A stretch of DNA of 7,179 nt. It comes from Bordetella parapertussis. Lineage in GTDB: Bacteria > Pseudomonadota > Gammaproteobacteria > Burkholderiales > Burkholderiaceae_C. The notes below the pieces were generated by a model, which did not search any database, was not told the origin of the DNA, and worked only from the letters and a program-made list of their open reading frames with translations. How positions within the stretch are numbered: the stretch's first letter is position 1; each line of letters begins with the position of its first letter. Made by a program: the position numbers and the translations under genes. The stretch lies in contig CAMCNE010000111.1 in NCBI GenBank assembly GCA_945875935.1, positions 1 through 7,179 on the forward strand. The letters run 5' to 3'. Shown one piece after another: positions 1-7,179 of the stretch.

Positions 1-2496
<2,496 letters not shown>

Positions 2497-2539
2497 GGGG
2501 CGGGCTGTTCAGAAATGGTGGTTGGATGCGGGCGCCGAC

Positions 2540-2947
2540 TCAGTCGAGTACGGTCAGGCCCAGTTGGGTGGCCGCCTGCGCCACGGCGGCATCGCAGGTG
2601 GCGATGGCGCAGCGGTGCTGCAGCGCGAGATCGATGTACTGAGCGTCATAGGGCGTGAGCCCGTGCCGCGTCGAAAACGTGTACCAGTGGCTCGCGTTGG
2701 CGGGCGGCGTGGCGAACACCTCGACGTCGAGCTGATCGATGGCATCGAACAAGCGCGTCACCTGCGAGGGCGTCAGGCGTTTGCGGCGCAGGTTGCTGAT
2801 CATGGCGTTGGCCATCTCGAGCGGCCAGATGGCCGGCGCGATCAGGTGCGCCTGCAGCACGGCATCGACGCTGCCCGGCGGGGACTCGTCGTGCATCAAG
2901 ATGGCCAGCGCATACGAGGCGTCAAGGACCACGGTGGACTCGATCAT
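2540..2947 (-). CDS. vapC: VapC-like PIN-domain toxin ribonuclease
   Basis: Toxin of a type II toxin-antitoxin pair. The 135-residue protein has the length and layout of a single PIN domain, a Mg-dependent endoribonuclease fold. The four expected acidic residues are visible: D9 in VVLDASYAL, E44 in PLEMANAM, D101 in LTPYDAQYIDLAL and D119 in ATCDAAVA, so the active site looks complete. VapC toxins typically cleave tRNA or rRNA loops and stop translation; the target here cannot be read from the sequence. The ATG overlaps the antitoxin stop (ATGA, 2944-2947) and no strong ribosome site precedes it, so its translation probably depends on the antitoxin's. An 11-bp near-palindrome spans its stop codon (2536-2546) but is too short to interpret. 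The symbol reflects family membership, not a proven orthologue. Confidence 0.93.
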   Translation of the reverse strand: MIESTVVLDASYALAILMHDESPPGSVDAVLQAHLIAPAIWPLEMANAMISNLRRKRLTPSQVTRLFDAIDQLDVEVFATPPANASHWYTFSTRHGLTPYDAQYIDLALQHRCAIATCDAAVAQAATQLGLTVLD

Positions 2948-3264
2948 TCGATGCCCGCGGCCTTGAGCTTGCGGTCGGTCTGCTCCTCGCGCATCTCGCG
3001 CACCAACTGCACGATGTCGGGTACGGGCTGTGCGCCACCTTCGCGCCGGATCTCCTCGCCGAGCGCCAGCATGGCCTTGATCGCGGCGCGCCGACGTGCT
3101 TTGTCGACCGCGGGTGCTGCTTCCATCGCCACCAGCCTGACCACCGGCTTGTTGTGGCGGGTGATCACGATCTCTTCGCCGGCCTCGACGCGGCTGACCA
3201 GTTCCGACAGGTGGGTCTTGGCCTCGAACAGGCCTATGCTGTGGACCGATTTGGGATTCGACAT
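2944..3264 (-). CDS. Phd/YefM-family antitoxin
   Basis: Antitoxin that should bind and neutralise the PIN toxin and repress the shared promoter. The 106-residue product has the Phd/YefM DNA-binding and dimerisation region at about residues 9-50: SIGLFEAKTHLSELVSRVEAG followed by EEIVITRHNKPVVRLV. The usual glycine of the RHGKPV segment is Asn here. Residues 51-106 are charged and Arg/Glu-rich, as expected for the flexible toxin-binding tail; this makes the protein longer than the common 75-90 residues. The reading frame stays open further upstream, but the ATG at 3264 is chosen because homology begins there and a near-perfect Shine-Dalgarno sequence sits 5 bases before it. It overlaps the toxin gene by 4 bases. 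An inverted repeat 21-39 bases upstream of the start is a candidate autoregulatory operator. Confidence 0.92.
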   Translation of the reverse strand: MSNPKSVHSIGLFEAKTHLSELVSRVEAGEEIVITRHNKPVVRLVAMEAAPAVDKARRRAAIKAMLALGEEIRREGGAQPVPDIVQLVREMREEQTDRKLKAAGIE

Positions 3265-3268
3265 GGTC

Positions 3269-3275
3269 CCTCCTT
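3269..3275 (-). promoter_or_regulatory. Strong ribosome binding site of the antitoxin gene
   Basis: Read on the minus strand this is AAGGAGG, close to the ideal anti-16S sequence and about 4-5 bases before the ATG at 3264. It fixes the antitoxin start and rejects the longer in-frame reading. The toxin has no comparable site, which suits a pair in which antitoxin must be made in excess. Confidence 0.85.
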
Positions 3276-3284
3276 CGACAACAT

Positions 3285-3303
3285 TCTGGTTGAATTGACC
3301 AGA
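3285..3303. promoter_or_regulatory. Perfect inverted repeat, candidate operator of the TA operon
   Basis: TCTGGT (3285-3290) and ACCAGA (3298-3303) are perfect reverse complements separated by 7 AT-rich bases (TGAATTG). The repeat is just upstream of the antitoxin ribosome site and about 50 bases upstream of gabD, where a Phd/YefM dimer would be expected to bind for autorepression. No T-run follows and the spacer is AT-rich, so an operator is more likely than a terminator. No convincing -35/-10 pair was found on either strand of this region; a CAGAAT on the minus strand (3287-3282) is the best -10 candidate. Function is inferred from position and symmetry only. Confidence 0.4.
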
Positions 3304-3327
3304 CTTTACCGCAGCACCCGCCACCAC

Positions 3328-3346
3328 GGAGGTGATCTGCTCGGAG
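3328..3346 (+). promoter_or_regulatory. Tandem Shine-Dalgarno-like sequences before gabD
   Basis: Two purine-rich sites precede the gabD ATG at 3352. GGAG at 3343-3346 has normal 5-base spacing and is the likely working site. Upstream, GGAGGTGATC at 3328-3337 is an almost full-length complement to the 16S rRNA 3' end but ends 14 bases before the ATG, too far for ordinary use. No ATG, GTG or TTG lies at proper spacing behind it. It may be a standby site or coincidence. Confidence 0.55.
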
Positions 3347-3351
3347 CTTTC

Positions 3352-4830
3352 ATGAACAGCCCACCCTCGCCGCTCGGCCGACTTGAAGACGCCAGCCTGA
3401 TCAAGACCGACGCGCTGATCGATGGCGAGTGGGTGGCATCGGCCGCTCGCTTCGCTGTCGATGACCCGGCCACCGGCGAGCGTTTGGCCGACGTGGCCAA
3501 CCTCGGCGCGGCCGAAGCCGATGCCGCGATCGCCGCAGCCGCGCGGGCCTGGCCGGCTTGGCGCAGCCTGACGGCCAAGGCACGCGGCGCGATCCTGATG
3601 AAGTGGTTTGCACTGATCACGCAGCACGCCGAAGACCTCGCGCGCATCATGACCGCCGAGCAAGGCAAGCCGCTGGCCGAAGCACGTGGCGAAGTGGGCT
3701 ACGGCGCGAGCTTCGTCGAGTGGTTTGCGGAAGAAGCCAAGCGCATTGGCGGCGAGACCATACCCAGCACCGACAACAACAAGCGCTATCTGGTCCTACG
3801 CCAGCCGATCGGCGTGTGCGCGGCCATCACGCCGTGGAACTTTCCGATGTCGATGATCACCCGCAAGGTGGCACCCGCGCTGGCCGCCGGCTGCACCGTG
3901 GTGATCAAGCCGGCCGAGCAAACGCCGCTGTCGGCGCTGGCGCTGGCCGAGCTGGCGCAGCGCGCCGGTGTGCCAGCCGGCGTGCTCAACGTGATCACCG
4001 CCGACAGCGCGCGCTCGATCGAGATCGGCCGCGCGCTGTGCGCGAGCGACACGGTGCGCCACCTGTCGTTCACCGGCTCGACCGAAGTCGGCCGGCTGCT
4101 CGCCGCGCAGTGCGCGCCCACCGTCAAGCGCATGTCGCTCGAGCTCGGCGGCAATGCGCCTTTCATCGTGTTCGATGACGCCGATCTCGACAGCGCCGTC
4201 GAAGGCGCCATGGTCAGCAAGTACCGCAACGCCGGCCAGACCTGCGTGTGCGCCAACCGCTTCTACGTACAAGACGGCGTGTACGACGCCTTCGTGGCCA
4301 AGCTCGCCGAGCGCGTGCGCGCCATCCGCGTGGGCAACGGCTTTGCTGACGGCATCAGCCAGGGCCCGATGATCGACGCGCAGGCCATCGCCAAGGTGGA
4401 GTTGCACGTGGCCGACGCGCTGGCCAAGGGCGCCCGGCTGCTCGTCGGCGGCCACCGCATCGACGCGCGCTTTTTCGAGCCCACGCTGCTCGCCGATGCC
4501 AGCGACGACATGCGCTGCGCGCGCGAGGAAACCTTCGGCCCGCTGGCGCCGGTGTTTCGCTTTCACACCGAAGCCGAGGTCATCGCGCGTGCCAACGACA
4601 CCGAGTTCGGACTCGCCAGCTACTTCTACAGCCGCGATGTCGGGCGCATCTTTCGCGTGGGCGAAGCGCTCGAGTACGGCATGGTCGGCGTCAACACCGG
4701 CTTGATCTCGGCGGCCGAAGTGCCGTTTGGCGGCGTCAAGCAATCGGGCCTGGGCCGTGAGGGATCACGCCATGGCATCGACGACCATGTCGAGATGAAA
4801 TACATCTGTCTTGGAGACATCCTGCGCTGA
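3352..4830 (+). CDS. gabD: Succinate-semialdehyde dehydrogenase (GabD-type ALDH)
   Basis: Oxidises succinate semialdehyde to succinate with NAD(P)+, the last step of GABA degradation, in the cytoplasm. The 492-residue product has the length of the family (E. coli GabD, 482) and resembles it throughout. The ALDH machinery is complete: N163 in TPWNFP, the nucleotide-binding FTGSTEVG at 240-247, the general base E264 in LELGGNAP, catalytic C298 in NAGQTCVC with the second cysteine C300 that in GabD/SSADH enzymes can form a redox disulfide, and E393 in EETFGP. K186 and E189 in IKPAEQTP occupy the positions of the Lys and Ser that hold the NADP 2'-phosphate in E. coli GabD; Glu here points to NAD preference. 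The ATG at 3352 follows GGAG by 5 bases and fits the family N-terminus. The frame is open back to 3154, but that part lies inside the antitoxin gene. lpxO follows after 11 bases. Confidence 0.96.
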   Translation: MNSPPSPLGRLEDASLIKTDALIDGEWVASAARFAVDDPATGERLADVANLGAAEADAAIAAAARAWPAWRSLTAKARGAILMKWFALITQHAEDLARIMTAEQGKPLAEARGEVGYGASFVEWFAEEAKRIGGETIPSTDNNKRYLVLRQPIGVCAAITPWNFPMSMITRKVAPALAAGCTVVIKPAEQTPLSALALAELAQRAGVPAGVLNVITADSARSIEIGRALCASDTVRHLSFTGSTEVGRLLAAQCAPTVKRMSLELGGNAPFIVFDDADLDSAVEGAMVSKYRNAGQTCVCANRFYVQDGVYDAFVAKLAERVRAIRVGNGFADGISQGPMIDAQAIAKVELHVADALAKGARLLVGGHRIDARFFEPTLLADASDDMRCAREETFGPLAPVFRFHTEAEVIARANDTEFGLASYFYSRDVGRIFRVGEALEYGMVGVNTGLISAAEVPFGGVKQSGLGREGSRHGIDDHVEMKYICLGDILR

Positions 4831-4841
4831 CAATCCCGCCC

Positions 4842-5759
4842 ATGAATTTGCCCGAACTCGAGTTGCGCCACTGGGTGCTGCTGACCTTTTTGGCCTCGGC
4901 GCTGTTTGTTCACCTGCGTGGTCGCTCGCGTTTCAAGCTGGTTCGGGCGATGACCGATTTCACCGTGCTGCTCGCGCCGGTGAACGTGGTGATGTACCTG
5001 TTTTCGCGCACGCCGCGCTCGGTGTACATCGACCCGCAGCATTTCCCCGAGCTCAAGGTGCTGCAAGACAACTGGCAGCTCATCCGCGACGAGGCGCTGC
5101 GCCTGAACGACGAGGGCTACATCCGCGCCGCCGCGGGCTACACCGACATCGGCTTCAACTCGTTTTTTCGCACCGGCTGGAAGCGCTTTTACCTGTGCTG
5201 GTATGGCAGGGACCTGGCCTCGGCCGAGGCGCTGTGCCCGCAGACCGTGAAGCTGCTGCGCGGCATCGGCACCGTCAAGGCGGCGATGTTTGCCTCGCTG
5301 CCGCCAGGCGCGCGGCTGGTGCGCCACCGCGACCCCTACGCCGGCTCGCTGCGCTACCACCTGGGCCTGCAAACGCCCAACGACCCGGGCTGCTACATCG
5401 AGGTCGACGGTCAGCGTTATCACTGGAAAGACGGCCAGTCGGTGATGTTCGACGAGACCTACATCCACCACGCCGAAAACACCACCGATCAGCAGCGGGT
5501 GATCCTGTTTTGCGACATCGAGCGCCCGCTGTGGGGCAGCCCGCTGCGCGCGTTCAACCGCTTGTTTGCCAAGCACGTGATGGCGGCCGCCTCCACACAA
5601 AACGTCAACGGCGAGCCCATCGGCGGCATCAACCAGGTGTTTGCCCACGCCTACAAGCTGCGCGCCATGGCCAAGGAGGTCAAGCTGCGTCAACGCAAGC
5701 TCTACGTCTTCGGCAAGTGGGTGCTGATCCTCGGGCTGCTGTGGGCGATCTTCTGGTGA
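4842..5759 (+). CDS. lpxO: Lipid A 2-hydroxylase, Fe(II)/2-oxoglutarate dioxygenase
   Basis: LpxO-type inner-membrane enzyme of the aspartyl/asparaginyl beta-hydroxylase superfamily. In the known enzymes it 2-hydroxylates a secondary acyl chain of lipid A using O2 and 2-oxoglutarate, releasing succinate and CO2. The 305-residue length matches Salmonella LpxO (about 302). Iron ligands are visible: H162 and D164 in VRHRDPYAGS, and the distal His in DETYIHHAEN (H209, with H210 adjacent). R219 in DQQRVILFCDIERP is the likely 2-oxoglutarate carboxylate ligand. Hydrophobic segments at about residues 11-24 and 287-305 (LYVFGKWVLILGLLWAIFW), possibly also 41-54, would anchor the catalytic part on the membrane. 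Residues 55-120, with FPELKVLQDNW and GFNSFFRTGWKRFY, carry further LpxO-type signature. The gene starts 11 bases after gabD with no good ribosome site, so translation is probably coupled. Orthology is recognised from memory of the family, not from a search. Confidence 0.92.
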   Translation: MNLPELELRHWVLLTFLASALFVHLRGRSRFKLVRAMTDFTVLLAPVNVVMYLFSRTPRSVYIDPQHFPELKVLQDNWQLIRDEALRLNDEGYIRAAAGYTDIGFNSFFRTGWKRFYLCWYGRDLASAEALCPQTVKLLRGIGTVKAAMFASLPPGARLVRHRDPYAGSLRYHLGLQTPNDPGCYIEVDGQRYHWKDGQSVMFDETYIHHAENTTDQQRVILFCDIERPLWGSPLRAFNRLFAKHVMAAASTQNVNGEPIGGINQVFAHAYKLRAMAKEVKLRQRKLYVFGKWVLILGLLWAIFW

Positions 5760-5805
5760 TGCCTGCTGCCGCGCAGCGTGCGGGTCTTCAGCGGCCCGTG
5801 CGCCA

Positions 5806-6708
5806 TCAGCGGGCGTCGTCGTCGTTGGCTGCGGGGGCCGCACCGCCGCGCTCCATGCGGTTGGCGTAACCGTCTCGCCCAAGGGCCTGGGCTGAGGCGG
5901 CCAGACCGGCCGCGCGGCGCAGCAGCATGTCGGGCTGGGTGCCGTCAGCAGGCGTGGCAGCAATGCCCAAGGCAGTGGCCACGGCCACGTCTTGCCCGCC
6001 CACCTTGAAGGTCTCGCCCAGCGCGGTGAGCAGCTTGCGGCCCACGCGGTCGGCATCGCCCGAGCTGTCGATTTGCGACAGCAGCACCGCAAACGAATCG
6101 TCACTGACCGAGGCGACCACGTCGCTGCCCCGAACGCCGGCGCGCAGGCGCACCGCGATCTTGCGACGCAGCGCGCCGGCCGCCTCGGCACCCAGGCGCG
6201 CCGTGGTGGTGGCCAGCCCCTCGATGCGCAGCACCAGCAAGGCCATCGGCGCGGGCTCGCGCTCGCGCAAGGCCAGCAGGTGACTCATGTGCTCGATCAA
6301 CTGGCCCGCATGCGGCAAGCCGGTGTGCACATCGGTGGCAAAGGCCTGCCGTGTGGCAGCACGTACCCGCTGGCGCTCGACGGCCGCACGCACGCGCCGC
6401 GGCCATGAGGCATCGGCCTGCTCTGCGGTGGTGAGCACATCTTGCGCCCCCGCTTGCAAGCAGCGCAGCGCATCGGCCGCAATCAGCGTGTCGACCACCA
6501 CCAGCACCGCCACCTCACTGGCGCAACGCGTCCAGCCCGCCCAGTCGCCAGCCACCACCATGGCGTCGAACGGGTGCTCACCCATGCGCTGCCAGACCTC
6601 GTCGATACCGCACGCCGTGACGTCGAACGGCCCGAAGCCATCCGATGGCTCGAGCAGCGACGCCGCCAGCGAACCCACCTGCAACACGCGAACCGGAGCT
6701 TCATTCAT
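5806..6708 (-). CDS. Degenerate receiver plus degenerate GGDEF-domain protein, I-site retained
   Basis: A 300-residue soluble protein with no membrane segment. Residues about 5-115 follow the receiver-domain pattern (RVLQVGSL, FDAMVVAGD, VAVLVVVD, ALRCLQAGAQDVL) but lack the acidic pair, have Ala53 where the phosphoacceptor Asp belongs, and lack the late Lys. Residues about 125-285 are a GGDEF fold: it opens with DVHTGLPHAGQL (like DxLTGLPNR) and has the LGAEAAGALRRKIAVRLR helix. The signature is SDDSF (202-206) instead of GGDEF, and the metal-binding Asp is replaced around LRIEG (161-164), so it should not make c-di-GMP. RGSD at 193-196 matches the RxxD product-binding I-site, five residues before the signature as in active cyclases. 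The start is supported by AGGTGAG overlapping the glycosyltransferase stop, 5 bases before ATG. The tail is Ala/Asp-rich (NDDDAR). The precise role is unknown; a c-di-GMP receptor or a protein scaffold are the main options. Confidence 0.85.
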   Translation of the reverse strand: MNEAPVRVLQVGSLAASLLEPSDGFGPFDVTACGIDEVWQRMGEHPFDAMVVAGDWAGWTRCASEVAVLVVVDTLIAADALRCLQAGAQDVLTTAEQADASWPRRVRAAVERQRVRAATRQAFATDVHTGLPHAGQLIEHMSHLLALREREPAPMALLVLRIEGLATTTARLGAEAAGALRRKIAVRLRAGVRGSDVVASVSDDSFAVLLSQIDSSGDADRVGRKLLTALGETFKVGGQDVAVATALGIAATPADGTQPDMLLRRAAGLAASAQALGRDGYANRMERGGAAPAANDDDAR

Positions 6709-6714
6709 CGGGAC

Positions 6715-7179
6715 TCACCTTGGCAAAGTGGGGGTGGCAGCCGCAGACACGTCTGCAAAAACCGCTCGGTTGACGGGCAGGTCGCCCCTCAGCAGCGCTG
6801 AGTGGCGAATGAAATCGCGCAGCAGATGGGGCGGATCGGTATCGGCCTTGCGTTGAATCACGCGCCGCATGCGCCACATGACAAAACCAGTGATCCACAG
6901 CACGTCAGCCAGCGCCGCATGGGCTCGGCCATGGTTCTTGATCCAGTAGCGCCGCCGCGACTCGTGCCAGTACGCGGGCAGCCGCTTGACCGCCGTCTGC
7001 GACCCGGTGACACCGGTGCTTTGCCCCGAGATGTGCGTCACCCGACCGGCAGGCGTGAACCAGCACTGCCAGCCCGCACGCTGGGCGGCCAGGCAGAAAT
7101 CGGTTTCCTCGAAGTACAAAAAGAAGCCCTCGTCCATCAGGCCCACCGTCTCGAACACTTGCCGGCGCACCAGCATGCT
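6715..7179 (-). CDS. Family 2 glycosyltransferase, C-terminal part, cut by the window edge
   Basis: The reading frame enters from the right edge without a start and ends at the TGA at 6717-6715; at least 154 codons are visible. The first Met (7176) is internal: VRRQVFETVGLMDEGFFLYFEETDFCL is the conserved acceptor-side segment of GT2 enzymes of the rhamnosyltransferase type, which lies about 180-200 residues into a typical protein. The EETD in that segment carries the likely catalytic acidic residue. Later parts fit the same class: AQRAGWQCWFTPAGRVTHISGQSTG, then SRRRYWIKNHG, then a Trp-rich hydrophobic stretch (ALADVLWITGFVMWRM) that could touch the membrane. Such enzymes transfer sugars in O-antigen, exopolysaccharide or cell-wall glycan assembly; donor and acceptor cannot be told from this fragment, and the GT-A nucleotide-binding half is outside the window. 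The GGDEF-like gene begins 6 bases after its stop. Confidence 0.85.
   Translation of the reverse strand, partial: SMLVRRQVFETVGLMDEGFFLYFEETDFCLAAQRAGWQCWFTPAGRVTHISGQSTGVTGSQTAVKRLPAYWHESRRRYWIKNHGRAHAALADVLWITGFVMWRMRRVIQRKADTDPPHLLRDFIRHSALLRGDLPVNRAVFADVSAAATPTLPR

Noticed and set aside
2536..2546. An 11-bp near-palindrome (CGACT-C-AGTCG) over the toxin stop codon, as an operator for alaS.
   Set aside because: The arms are 5 bp, partly coding, with no promoter nearby; chance is a fair explanation.
3154..3351. A possible 66-residue N-terminal extension of gabD.
   Set aside because: This part lies over the antitoxin gene and the intergenic region, has no family similarity, and the ATG at 3352 has GGAG at proper spacing and matches the usual GabD start.
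3265..3663. A longer antitoxin reading starting at 3663.
   Set aside because: The extension is antisense to gabD and unlike Phd/YefM proteins; the ATG at 3264 has a near-ideal ribosome site and begins the conserved domain.
3796..4743. A 315-codon minus-strand frame inside gabD.
   Set aside because: Antisense shadow of a well-conserved ALDH; no recognisable domain and no ribosome site considered convincing.
5765..5777. A GCTGC-CGC-GCAGC hairpin in the convergent gap, as a terminator of lpxO or the GGDEF-like gene.
   Set aside because: The stem is only 5 bp and no T-run follows on either strand; too weak to call a terminator.
4626..6191. A 521-codon minus-strand open frame across gabD, lpxO and the GGDEF-like gene.
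   Set aside because: It crosses two strong plus-strand genes and a gene in another minus frame; composition is low-complexity Arg/Ala/His and nothing resembles a family.

Overview
This is a GC-rich chromosomal segment, most likely from a betaproteobacterium (Burkholderiales-like). The assignment rests on the style of the AlaRS N-terminus, on GabD and LpxO proteins that read like their proteobacterial homologues, and on strong third-position GC throughout; the genus cannot be fixed from the sequence. Six of the seven genes are identified or placed in a family with good confidence. No RNA gene, insertion sequence, CRISPR array or long repeat was seen.

Layout. (1) 1-2496, minus strand: alaS (alanyl-tRNA synthetase), running off the left edge and lacking only about its last 40 codons. 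(2) 2540-3264, minus strand: a type II toxin-antitoxin pair, a Phd/YefM-like antitoxin followed by a VapC-like PIN-domain toxin, overlapping by 4 bases (ATGA) and lying 43 bases upstream of alaS in the same direction. (3) 3265-3351: a short divergent intergenic region with a perfect 6-bp inverted repeat, a candidate operator. (4) 3352-5759, plus strand: gabD-type succinate-semialdehyde dehydrogenase, then after 11 bases an LpxO-type lipid A 2-hydroxylase. (5) 5760-5805: a 46-base convergent gap with no convincing terminator. (6) 5806-7179, minus strand: the 3' part of a family 2 glycosyltransferase gene, then 6 bases later a gene for a degenerate receiver plus degenerate GGDEF protein.

How the genes may work together. 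The TA pair and alaS may be read as one transcript, which would place an essential translation gene behind an autoregulated TA promoter. gabD and lpxO look like a two-gene operon joining 4-carbon/GABA catabolism to an oxygen- and 2-oxoglutarate-dependent envelope modification; both reactions yield succinate. The glycosyltransferase and GGDEF-like genes look co-transcribed and translationally coupled. The GGDEF-like protein has lost its catalytic motif but keeps the RxxD inhibitory-site motif at the canonical spacing, so it is better seen as a possible c-di-GMP receptor or scaffold than as a synthase.

I found no wholly new system. The observations most worth a second look are the I-site-only GGDEF protein tied to a glycosyltransferase, the TA module directly upstream of alaS, and a KPAE motif in GabD that predicts NAD rather than NADP preference.
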